From Ochromonas danica (Eukaryota; Sar; Chrysophyceae; Chromulinales; Chromulinaceae), in the NCBI GenBank assembly GCA_015146655.1, contig VKHL01000074.1, positions 62,001 to 126,000 of the forward strand: 64,000 nucleotides of DNA, given 5' to 3'. The translations under genes and the position numbers were made by a program. Each line of letters begins with the position of its first letter. Position 1 is the first letter of the stretch. The notes under the pieces are model-generated. The model did no database searches. It was given only the letters and a program-made list of their open reading frames with translations, and was not told the DNA's origin. Positions 30,890 through 41,762 of the stretch are shown piece by piece.

Positions 30890-33800
30890 ATGCCACAACA
30901 AGTCAAACGTACTGATTTCATCTCCTTTGATGAGGACTTTAAAACTTTTCGTTTAGTTGCTGGAAACTCATTATATGCTATTTCCATTAGTCCTGAACTG
31001 ACTTTGGAGCACTTATATTGGGGTCAGAAATTACCAGAAGGATATGATCTTCGTTATCTGAGCCAAAATACTCGTTTAGCTCACTTCAATACTGTTGAAG
31101 CAGCTCCTCATTCATTAAATGGGAAAATTGTGATTGAAGCAGAGACGTTAGAGGATATTGCCAAGACATGGAGAGAAAACATGAATAGCAAACTTGATGA
31201 GAATAATGTCCAAGAACATTTCCACAAGAGAAGACTTGAAAATTACTCTTGGAGGTTGATGTCCATTTTAGTGAAATCTGGATTATTAACTCCTCATGCA
31301 GTCAAATCAAAGTCTTCTCGTGCTCGTAGTGGTTCAGTACCAGAGAGTTATCGTCCTGAAACTTCTTCTAACAAGTCTTCCACCTCCAGCGGTGATCATG
31401 ATGGAATCGAGGCTAAAGGTGATGAAAACGGGGAAAGCTCTAATAATAGTCAATTCCAACAAGATACAAGACGGCGCTCTATTTCAATGCCCGTCCAACC
31501 CATCTTATCTCATTCCAGCTTGCAACCAAACTCCCCTGAGACAGTGAAGTTGAGGTCTGATGAGCCATCGTATCCTGTTTGTGATATACCTGCTCCCTTT
31601 CCCAATGTTACAACAACTCCTCTTCGACGTGAGCATCGCAAAGAACTGGATGGTGGGTTGTTATCAACAACAAAATCGAGCACGAGAAATCACAATCGTC
31701 GACAAACTTTTGATCGTCAGCTGGGTATGATAGGCAAAGGCGGCCTCTGTGTGGAATATGCTGATTATGGGACGGGAGACTTTCGTTCTCCATCATTTTT
31801 AATAGTAGATCATTCGACTGGTAGCTCTATTTCCCCTCTACGTTATCGCAGGCATAAGATCTATAGAGGAAAGCTTCCGTTAGGAGATGATGTCATGCCA
31901 AGTGTAAGATGTCTCAACGACGGGGAGGCGAGCACATTGATCATTACTTTAGCTGATCTACACTCCCAGCTTGAAGTTGATCTTGTTTATGGTAAGAATC
32001 TTCCCTATTTCTTGAAACAGGCTTCTTTCTAATCAATACGAAATCCACATTATATTATATTAGTCTCTATGCACAATTATGATGTAATAACTCGAAGAGC
32101 AGTATTTCGCAATACTCATCCATCATCCGGACCGAAGCCTCACATTGAAGGCTGTGGTATCAGCCAATTCGATGAAGAACGAGGGAAGGTGATACAAAAA
32201 GCTAGCTCGGTTTCTTTAGATTTCGAATATTCCTCCAGTTCCTTCTATCTCACTCAAATGGCTGGCAGGTGAGAATTGCTAAAAAGACTGCCTTTCAAGC
32301 CTTACGTGAAGTTTTTATGGTTTAATATCTGTCTGTATGTAGTTGGGCTCGTGAGCGCTATATTGTTGAAACGAAGCTCAATCCTGGAATGTACAGCTAT
32401 GGATCAACACGGGGTGTATCAAGTCATCAACACAGTCCATTCACAGGTATGTTACCTGCCAAAGTAACCTTTCTCCAGACATACAGTAGTGCTTATAGTT
32501 TGGCTTGAATTAGCAATTACCGAGGGACCTCCCTCAGAAACATCAGGAGAAACGAAAGGTGTGGCTTTGATCTATAGTGGCAACTTCTTGGTTGAAGCTG
32601 AAATCAATGAAATGGGAAGGCTTCGTCTCAATATGGGAATTCATCCCATGGGATTGCAATGGTATCTGAAAGAAGGTGGAATATTTCATACTCCTGAAGC
32701 CGTGTTAGCTCGGTCATCGGAAGGACTGGGAGGTATGAGTAGAACATTGCATCGTCTAATTCTTGACAGAATTATTCCCAGACATTGGTCTGATGATCAT
32801 CCTCCTATTCTTTTAAATTCTTGGGAAGCAAAGTATTTCCATGTAAATCATGATGGCATTCTTGAGATGGCTAAGCAAGCAGTTAAGATAGGAGTGGATA
32901 TGATTGTATTAGATGATGGTTGGTTTGGAGAGAGAAATAATGATCACACAAGCTTGGGAGATTGGATTGTCAATCTTCAGAAGTTTCCATATGGATTGAA
33001 GCAGCTTGTGGAAGAAGTGAATAGTTTAGGACTGAAGTTTGGCCTATGGTTTGAACCAGAAATGGTTTCTGAACATTCTGTAAGACTGTTGTTGACTTAG
33101 AGTTAATCATGACAATTGCATGATTATTAATTTCAATGTTTTGTGTAGGCATTATTTGCTGCTCATCCTGATTGGGCATTTCATGTTCCTGGTAGACCAC
33201 GACAGATTGGACGTAATCAAATGGTTTTAGATCTGTCAAGACAAGATGTTCGTGATCATATCTATAACAGTGTCGCTGCTGTATTATCTGGGTATGTATT
33301 CTTTGACATAGCATGCTATCTGATCTTTTCCCTAACTTATAGTATCCTCACACAGTGCCAACATAGAATATATTAAATGGGATATGAATCGACCATTGAC
33401 AGAGGTTTACTCTATTCTTGCGGGATTAGGAGAGGTTTGGCAAGCAGAGATCAGTCATCGCTATATGTTAGGTGTTTATGAGTTACAGGGACGAATCGTT
33501 AAGAATTTCCCACATATCCTCTTCGAGAACTGTGCTTCAGGTGGAGGTCGCTTTGATCTAGGCATGCTTTACTACAGCCCGCAGATCTGGTGCTCTGATA
33601 ACACAGATGCTCTTGTTCGCATGCGCATCCAATACGGCACTTCTCTTGCCTACCCTGCTCGTTGCATTGGAGCTCATGTCTCCATCGTCCCGAATCATCT
33701 CACGGGTAATACCACTCGTCTTCGCACTCGAGGCTTTGTTGCCATGTGTGGTACCTTTGGCTATGAGCTCGATGTGTCTCAGGTTACTCCAGCAGATCGT

Positions 33801-34572
33801 CTCATCTTCCAGAAGCAATGCGATTTCTACCGTCAAATTGCTCCCATTGTTCGCTGGGGAGACATCTATCGTCTCTGGGATCCTTTCAAGGTGAGGTGTG
33901 AGAAATGATTACATCAATCTTTGCCAATAATCAAGTTTTTTTGTTTTTTTTAGATGAGCTTGGCAGCTTGGATGTATGTAACAAGGGATAAATCACAAGC
34001 TGTTGTTTTTGCCTTTTCATTAAACAGTGACCATTGGAGTAATCTAGTGCCAAGGTAAGTGTGATTAGGTCTTACGACATCTCTAGAGGTTAACTATAGT
34101 GACTTGTTGTTGTTATTCAGGTTGCAACTGCAGGGATTGATTCCTGATGCGATTTATGAAGTTTGTGAGCCATTTCCTAATAATCTTACTCAAAGTGCTG
34201 GAACTCTCATGCTGATTGAAAGCGAAGGTACTGTGACTATCCTCACCTCAGCGCACATTAGACATGATCGTTATATTCCATTAACATCTATGTTGTTTAG
34301 TTCCTATCTATCAACTGGGTGTCAGTTCTGTTTGCCTTAATGGGCAGATTCTCATGAGTGCCGGTCTGCCATGTAAGTTTGCGAACTATTCATTGTTCTC
34401 TATCAATCTTCTTAATGCCCATATCTGGCTGTTTTGTTCAGTGAGGTTTTATACTTTGGATGACTCGGTTGCTTTCGTATTGAATCAAAGACAGTGTTAT
34501 AGCACATCTCAGACTCCCATTTCGTCCCGTTCAAGGAGCAATTCACATTTGCCTTTTCTTCTTAGCAAATAG
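30890..34572 (+). CDS. GH36 alpha-galactosidase
   Basis: Ten exons (30890-31991, 32064-32268, 32343-32446, 32499-33079, 33149-33291, 33356-33890, 33954-34054, 34121-34232, 34348-34372, 34442-34572) keep phase to give 1,012 aa. It hydrolyses terminal alpha-galactosides such as raffinose sugars. Family motifs are 'LDDGWFG', 'GLKFGLWFEPEMVS', the nucleophile motif 'KWDMNR' (Asp721) and the acid/base motif 'WCSDNTDA'. The protein is longer than the usual ~700-750 aa, mainly because of a Ser/Arg/Asn-rich insert at residues ~135-255. No signal peptide is seen, so it may be cytosolic or vacuolar. The 25-nt exon 9 and the donor before it are my best choice; the C-terminal ~50 residues are less sure. 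Confidence 0.9.
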
Positions 34573-35886
34573 CTAAATATAAGTACTTGTAAGTACCATG
34601 GGTATCTCTTCTGATATGATGGATCATATCTCCTCGTTGAAGAATCTTCGTATGATGTATTCATCAAGTAATTTTAACAAAGAGTTTATCGTCAAATTAA
34701 TGCGATATTATTTGCTAATTCAAAGGTCAACTTCCAACTCGAGTTGAGTTCAAAGTTATGTTTACGAGGTTGGTCAATGACAGCTGACATAGCCACTGAA
34801 GATGTTATTTGTTGTGACAAACTTAAATTAAGAACATAAGCACCACAACATAAGGAGCACAACATGTAATGTTCTCATATACTATTAGAGGAGAAGACAG
34901 GAGTGGTAGTTGACACCTGGTCATTAAAGTAATCACATGTCTTTCAAGAAATCACGGCAGATCGTGTTGTTCTCAACCTCTGGGATAGGATCGAGCAGAA
35001 GAAGTCTTGATATTTTCTCGTACCATTTACCTCAGTTGATCGCATCTTTACACTTGAGTGCTCTGCTAAATTCGATAACATTCGCCTTCAACAACGACTA
35101 CCAAAGCATGACTGTACGACAACTTCCTCATGTGCTGGCTAAAGTGTAAAACAAAAACCACCTTCCAAGGAAGATCCACTTTCAGCATTCATTACTAGAA
35201 GCATCTTTTCTACCTCGACAAGCAAAGGAAAGAAATGAAATGCTCATATGAACATTCTACCACCCCAGTTGGTTTTCTTCAAGATGCAAGATATAATTTG
35301 GAATTAAATTTAGTTTATTTGAACAGAATCTGTTTATCGAAAATTCCCATGACTTTGCTTATCAAACCAAGATAATCCATGGCAGCAATCAATAGCGATC
35401 AAAAATGGTGATATCATTCATTGTCTTCACATGTTCAACGAGTTCTCTTGATTGTGTGATATTCTCTTAAGTTAAGACCCCCACCGGAAATCAAATTGCG
35501 CACAAACACAGATCCAAGACACTTGCTTTTATGGAGTTATAGCTCACAATTTCGAGTTTTGATCGTTGAATATCTTATCCAAAACTCTAAATTACGAGTT
35601 ATAACTCCATAAATGTGAGTGTCAAATCCGATTCATGCCAAGCAATAATTCTGTGGCATTGGTTGTTGTCACACTGCTTTGCTTTCCCTTCCGCTCTCTC
35701 TCACTAATTTGAACTATTTCTCTTATCTTGCAAGCATTCATTCTCACACGGCTATGACTTGCCCCTTCCCACTCTATTAGAATTCTAACTTCTATTTACA
35801 CAGCTTACCATCCAAAGATAATCTTGAAGATCAATTTGTTTTTTTTGCTATTTAACTGCCAGCCGCTATTGATTTTCCTGAATTGA
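34573..35886. other. Long spacer with an inverted-repeat hairpin
   Basis: 1.3 kb with no supportable gene; a 70-codon ATG frame at 34937-35149 has no motif. The main feature is the hairpin at 35518-35623 (separate entry). Confidence 0.6.
35518..35623. repeat. Inverted repeat able to form a ~44-bp stem
   Basis: Left arm 35518-35561 and right arm 35580-35623 are reverse complements with few mismatches; the outer block TTTATGGAGTTATA pairs perfectly, as does the loop-side GAGTTTTG. The loop is about 18 nt. It may be a small inverted-repeat element or the source of a hairpin RNA. Confidence 0.85.
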
Positions 35887-36534
35887 ATGAAGACTATGGC
35901 AGCTCAAACTTCCCCAAGTTATCGTTTGCAAACGATCTATATTCCCATAACGTATCTTGAAGACTTGGGTGTCACTCATTATACTCTCGAAGATAAAGTT
36001 CTGAATCTCGTGCGATTGCTTGACTTGGCGGCAATAGCAGAGACAAGTCAAGAGAGTAAATATCATCTTCTTCATCCATATAATTCATTAGATTGCTCTG
36101 ATTTTAATTTTCTTGAACTGACTGACTCTCAAAGAAAATTCTTGACACAAGAAGTTGACTATTGTACAATTCGTTCTTTGAATTTGAAATCTTCATTGAA
36201 TGTCAGCCCATTCTTTGCGGATTTAATCACAAGAAATCAAACTCTTCGTGCACTCACCACCATTGAAGCATCTTATTCTGATCTAAATTTTTCCTCTTTG
36301 CAACTAATGCAATCGAAAATAAACTTTGACGGCCCTTTAATTAGAGATCATCGCATATATTCTGAAGAATTAAAATGTACAGTGGCTAGAATTCGAGTCT
36401 CTGTTGATAATCGTTGGGCTCCCACGAGTGAAATGCATGCTTGCCTTTCTCCTGTGGGAGTTGTGTATATTGCCTGTTCTGTGCCTACGAGTGGCGATGC
36501 CTGTTGCCCCCTTCTTATCCAAGTGACACTATGA
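35887..36534 (+). CDS. Hypothetical protein, unrecognised
   Basis: Single-exon frame, 215 aa, ATG at 35887 (a second ATG three codons in). I recognise no family. It has mixed secondary-structure character without a signal peptide or membrane helix. Notable segments are 'LEDLGVTHYTLEDKVLNLVRLLDL' (helical), 'RWAPTSEMHACLSPVGVVYIACSVPTS' (beta-rich, Cys-containing) and a final 'CCPLLIQVTL'. Its good amino-acid balance and length argue for a real gene, but expression data are absent. Confidence 0.5.
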   Translation: MKTMAAQTSPSYRLQTIYIPITYLEDLGVTHYTLEDKVLNLVRLLDLAAIAETSQESKYHLLHPYNSLDCSDFNFLELTDSQRKFLTQEVDYCTIRSLNLKSSLNVSPFFADLITRNQTLRALTTIEASYSDLNFSSLQLMQSKINFDGPLIRDHRIYSEELKCTVARIRVSVDNRWAPTSEMHACLSPVGVVYIACSVPTSGDACCPLLIQVTL

Positions 36535-37221
36535 TGGGATGCAATTTATTCTATTCCGTCAAAAATCTTTATCATTTGTAGTTTCTTATCATTTGTTTCT
36601 CCACTATTTTTGTAGTCTTTATCACTCATCCTAATACTGTGTTCTTACAGATGAATTCTATGATGCTTCGCTGTTTAAACTGCTCGTCCCACGTGGAAAA
36701 TGCATCTAGGAATAGAAGGATGAGAGAATTTGTTTGGTAGTTTTGTTGTGTTCAATCATAGGAAGAATTGATATGCTTGATGAGTGGGTGTGTATATGTG
36801 TGCCCATTTATCAGTCTTTTCCCCTGCCCTTCTTTAACCTCTCCTGGTTCTCAGTTACAGTAGATGCCTGTGGGGTTCCATTAGCGTTATATTGATACAT
36901 TAGCTGTTTTGTTTTTCTCCAATCATTTTAATCTAATGCAAGTGCCGTTGTTAAACAAGCAGTTCCGGAGTTTTGGAGTTTTGGAGTTTTGTGGTTGACG
37001 AAATTTCGACCAATGATGGGGCAACTTCCGCGTCCCGCTTTGAGGCTAAAAAGTGGAAAATCTGGAACAGCGACTTTTTGTTTCCCATTCGAAGAGTTTT
37101 CCCAGAGTAGAGTCTGCTGAGAGGTGGAGAAGAGTTCAACTTCTCAGTTTCGCACTTTTGCTTCCTCCCTCTTCAGAATCAAAACAAATCGAACAACACA
37201 TCGAACAATAATTACAACGAG
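36535..37221. other. Spacer before the glycerol-3-phosphate dehydrogenase gene
   Basis: 687 bp. No gene seen. A short tandem 'GAGTTTTG' (three near copies at ~36966-36990) is the only repeat. The last ~100 bp are the promoter/5' leader of the dehydrogenase. Confidence 0.55.
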
Positions 37222-38536
37222 ATGGAGAACGACACTGTAACTAATTTAAACATTGGAGTCATTGGAGCTGGTGCTTTTGGAACTGCCTTAGCTGAGATTG
37301 CTGCGCGAAATGGAAATGACGTGAAAATCTTGACGCGGAAGAAGGAAGTCATGGACACAATCAATTACAAACATTTCAATCCTCATTATCTTAGTGAATT
37401 TCCCTTAAATGAGAAGATTCATGCTTGTATTGAGGTTGATGATATCCTTATAGGCTGTGACCTACTTATCCTTGCCCTCCCCACACAGACGGTAAGACAT
37501 GACTTGATATAACATGACTTGACTCCTTCACTGACTTGACTACCCCACCCCCGTTTATTTTTGTATGCTTAGATTCCAAATTGGCTGAAAGATCACAAGG
37601 AGAAGATCCCCAAAGACTTGCTCATTTGCAACACTGCCAAGGGCTTGTATTTGGCAGAGAATTGTTTGTTGTCAGAAGCGATTGATCGAGCAATGGGTCG
37701 TGAACAGCCGTACGCAATCCTGTCCGGTCCTTCATTTGCCAAGGAGTTAATGCTTGATCGTCCCACAGCTGGTAAGACTGCACTTACATCTCTTGTCGTC
37801 CATGACATCTCTTACAATTGCCTATGGATGATATGGATAGTGGTGGTGGCCAGCAAGTACCTTTATCATGCCGTAAAGATCCAAAGGGCCTTATCCACGA
37901 TGACATTTCGTTGCTATCCTTCACAGGATGTCATTGGAGTACAGCTGGGTGGAGCACTAAAGAATCCTCTGGCCATCGGAGCTGGCGTCATTGAAGGCAT
38001 GGATATGTGAGTTTGCATTACCTGTGTCTCTCTTTGCTTTGTGACATTGGCTGATGAAATCTTTGGTGCTTTTTAGTGGTATCAATACTATGGCTGCATA
38101 TCTTACTCGTTCTTCCTTGGAGCTACAAGCACTTTGCCAGGCAATGGGGGGCGAACCTCAAACAATCTCAGGTCTCTCTGGTGTGGGAGATCTCATTTTG
38201 ACTGCCTTTGGTGAACTAAGTCGAAATCGCTCCATGGGTGTTCGTTTGAGCAGGTAATGAGCTGTACCGATGATTCTTTGGACTATAATGTTCTCACTAT
38301 TAGTGTGTGTGCGTGTTTGTCGCAGAGGAGAGAAGGTTGAAGATATTGTGAAAGCGATGACTGTTGAAGGTGTTCCAACTGCATTAGTAGCTGTCAAGTT
38401 TGCTAAACAGTGTGGATTGGACTTACCAATCTTTCAAGCCGTGGCTGACCTAATCCACGGCACACTGCCATTGGACGAGGCGCACATCCATCTCATGGGC
38501 AGACCCGTCCACGAAGATGTTCCTTTTCCGCTCTAG
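37222..38536 (+). CDS. NAD-dependent glycerol-3-phosphate dehydrogenase (GpsA/GPD type)
   Basis: Five exons (37222-37491, 37573-37771, 37841-38006, 38077-38253, 38326-38536) keep phase to give 340 aa, the normal family length. It interconverts dihydroxyacetone phosphate and glycerol-3-phosphate, feeding glycerolipids and glycerol. The NAD-binding Rossmann motif is 'GVIGAGAFGTALA'; 'SGPSFAKE' and 'VQLGGALKNPLAIGAG' (catalytic Lys) follow; the C-terminal substrate domain has 'SGLSGVGDLILT' and 'NRSMGVRL'. No signal or transit peptide is seen, so a cytosolic form is likely. The sequence looks closer to bacterial-type GpsA than to animal GPD1, as often in plastid-bearing algae; this is an impression. 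Confidence 0.93.
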
Positions 38537-38872
38537 AGGGAATTGTTTATATTGTAGAATACTATCATTTTTGAGACGATGCATGTCATTTGATCATCTT
38601 GATCTATTTATGAGTCGATAAAACGACAATTCTATCCATACAATTGATAATTGCTCATTTTTGTAAAGCAAAGCAATATTGAGCAAACGACGAGAAGCCT
38701 AAACGTTTGCATAACATGATTAATAAAACAAAAATAATTTTCTTAATAAAATATAAATTAAAAGATTGGAAAATGTACTTGAGTGCTTATGTCGTTACAA
38801 AATCAGTACATCACACATATTACCAACACAACCAACGTATATCAACGGTCGCGTTCTCCGGAATGGATAGAT
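38537..38872. other. AT-rich spacer between convergent genes
   Basis: 336 bp, very AT-rich around 38700-38770, between the 3' ends of the dehydrogenase and the protease-like gene. Nothing else seen. Confidence 0.6.
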
Positions 38873-39682
38873 TTAGTCCTCATAGATATATTCATCATCT
38901 TCATAGCTAAACTCATCGTCTTCCCAGTCATGAAACCCTTCTGGATACATTTCAATTTGAGTAAAGATATTTCTCATTTGCAAAGCTAATGAAGAAAAGT
39001 CAGGTGGAAGGGAATAAGTTCTTGGATCGACATACAACTGTATATTGCCTAACTTTAAAGAACAAAATTGAGAAAGGATGTCTTGACCTACTAATCCATG
39101 ACTACGTCGCTTGGAGCAGCTGTTTTTCTCAACCATTCTTTGCATCACTTCAATATCTTCACCAACAAACGAATTTGGATAGTTTGCTAATATGTGACTC
39201 ATATCCTCTGTACATAAAGAAAATCTTATTTTGTCGACATAAATAGTTGGACTAGTCAATATGTCAGAGCATAGCTTAACTTCGAATGTTGGTTTTAGGC
39301 GATAAAAGACAAGAGACAAGTGATCCCCATCGACACCTTTTCCTCTACTTATGTAGGAAATTTCATTAGAAAACACTTTGAAAATATTCTCAAGCTGTGG
39401 AATGTCATCAATGGGCAAAAGAACAGAACTACAACCTGAATCGCTAAGAAGTCTTCTTGCTTTGATGCCATGAAATGTGTTCTTGGTACTTGGCAAAAAG
39501 AATCGTTTTCGGTGATTCATTACGGAAACGAAGTATAGTCCATTTGGTGCATTGGTAACAAAAGGTTGTCCTAAACTTGAGCCTTGTCTACTCCGAATGT
39601 GAAGGCTAGGATCGTCTTGTTCTTGTTCTTCTTCTATTTTTCTTTTCACACCACAAAGAGTATCTGGGGCATTATCTATCAT
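38873..39682 (-). CDS. Retropepsin-like single-domain aspartic protease fold protein
   Basis: Single exon, 269 aa, ATG at 39682. 'RRLLSDSGCSSVLLPI' has the Asp-Ser-Gly active-site turn followed by hydrophobic residues, and ~120 residues later 'GLVGQDILSQFCSLKLGN' resembles the 'G..G.D.L' strand that closes the retropepsin fold. Only one such half is present, so a dimer would be needed for catalysis, as in retropepsins and Ddi1. The N-terminus has a 'KRKIEEEQEQ' nuclear-signal-like patch; the C-terminus is acidic with repeated 'EDDE(F/Y)'. No other element-derived domain is near, so it is treated as a host gene. The protease call is tentative. Confidence 0.5.
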   Translation of the reverse strand: MIDNAPDTLCGVKRKIEEEQEQDDPSLHIRSRQGSSLGQPFVTNAPNGLYFVSVMNHRKRFFLPSTKNTFHGIKARRLLSDSGCSSVLLPIDDIPQLENIFKVFSNEISYISRGKGVDGDHLSLVFYRLKPTFEVKLCSDILTSPTIYVDKIRFSLCTEDMSHILANYPNSFVGEDIEVMQRMVEKNSCSKRRSHGLVGQDILSQFCSLKLGNIQLYVDPRTYSLPPDFSSLALQMRNIFTQIEMYPEGFHDWEDDEFSYEDDEYIYED

Positions 39683-39863
39683 CTGGGGTATCTATCATCC
39701 ATAGAAGAAGTCGACAACTTATTCAAATCGGCATTCATTCGATTAATATGATTTCACTGCTGTGGTGTGGTGTTTGACAAACAACGAAAAGTCTTAAATT
39801 GGTATTCGAAACCCTCCTTTTGGGGATTTTGAAAGCGTTTCCTTTCCTTCTCCCTCTGCCATC

Positions 39864-41681
39864 ATGACAACAATGACATGTCAGATGACCATGTCGGATG
39901 ATGATAATAATAATAATAATTCAAGACCACTTCACAAGCTGTATAAAATGACATCCTTTTTCATCTTTTATTCCTGTCTTTTCTCTTTATTAGTAGGAAT
40001 AGGTTATTCTCAAAATAGTGTAGAAATTGATATCGCCTGGGAATTCAACACACCTCAAATTAATCCCTCTCACTCAGGTTGGGCAAATGCATCAGCTAAT
40101 CAAATTGACCTCTTTGCTGAAGAGGTCAACGGAGAGTTAAAATGCCATCTCATTGGTCTGGAGCCACGGTTGGATTCCCCGCCAATGCTCTTAACTCTCA
40201 CTAATCGACATTTCTTTGTCATGCGAGCTAAATATGATGGACAAAGTGAGATGGCAAGGTTGTTATTACAATCTGGTGCTCATTCTTCACCAAGAGAACA
40301 AACTGTTATTAAGAATGCCTATTGGTCAGCACAACAACGAATGATAGCCATTGATGGCAGTCCATCTGTCAACACTACCTCGACTACCACTACCACTACC
40401 ACCCCAACTACCTCTTCCAATCTCTCCTATGGTATGGAGAATGCTGTAGATGATAATCCTTATACCATCTATCAATCTGTAGCCAATCGAAATGTTCATA
40501 TCACTTTTGATTTAGGTAGTTTTCGTTGGATTACTCGATTTCGTATCTTGGTTAGTGGTGATGAAAATTCACCAAAACGAGTCATTCTGTATCGATCTAT
40601 TACAAGAGGTGTGGGTCCCTTTGAGAAAGTTGCTTTATTTACTCTTCAACCACGTCAATACTCTTATTCTATTATGGAGAATATCACACAAGATCATGAC
40701 TATTTCAATCGTACCAGTAATACCTATGAGATTACAGAACAATCATTTAGTGGATTTAGTGGATTTGGTAGATATTGGAAAATCTTGTTTTTGGATAACT
40801 ATGGTGGACAATCGATAGCTATACGAGAGATCTATTTAGATGGGTACAATGAACAAGTTACTGTTGTTCCCTTCTCATTAGATCGTAGTGGTCGTTATGC
40901 AATGTATTACTTACCTATTAGTACTTATTTACAAGGTATTATCTTACGTATGCGATTAGAATTCTTGTATAATACAGTGTCAACTACTACTGCTGTTAGT
41001 AAGGGTAGTAATAGTACTAGAGGGGTAGATCCTGTACAAACAGTTTTTGCTGAAACATTTGCTATTGATTATATTCATTTAATACGTGCTCCAGAGGTTT
41101 ATAAAGTACGTGGTTGTCTTGATCGTTATGGTGATAATCCTCTTACACTTAACCAATCACCTCAATATAATGTAACCTCATACTTAGAGATGATTAACGA
41201 TCATCTTCCACTCTCATGGTATAGTAAGAATAATCTCTCTCTATCTTATGCAAATACTTATAATTGTCCATGGGAAGGTGGGGCTATTATTAGTATAGAA
41301 GGGATTAACTTTGGTACATCACCTATTGTAACCATTGATTCTCAATCTTGTCCTATTCTATCGTTAAGGAATTCCTCTGAAGATGGTCGAAGAAAGGAGA
41401 TTCTTTGTCGTTTACCACCTCTTATTACTAGTAATAGTAATACAGTGAAGAGAGTACGAGTAGAGAGTGGTCTACACCCACAACTCTTCTATGATCTATC
41501 AGCATTAACTTATCGAAGAGCACCTCCTGTACCTGCTAGACCTATTGTTGCGAATCTTGCATCTTATAAAGTGGATTTAATTTGGTCACCACCAGGAGAT
41601 GTCTTTGATATGATGACTGTAACAGGATATAAGGTAAGATGGTTTAATACAATATGTTAATCAATCTGTATGTATTGTTTT

Positions 41682-41762
<81 letters not shown>

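Noticed and set aside
34937-35149. 70-codon ATG frame in the 34.6-35.9 kb spacer
   Set aside because: No motif, no splice partner and low-information composition; not enough to call a gene.
38873-39682. Reading the retropepsin-like gene as part of an LTR element
   Set aside because: No terminal repeats, primer-binding site, polymerase or integrase sequence is visible around it.
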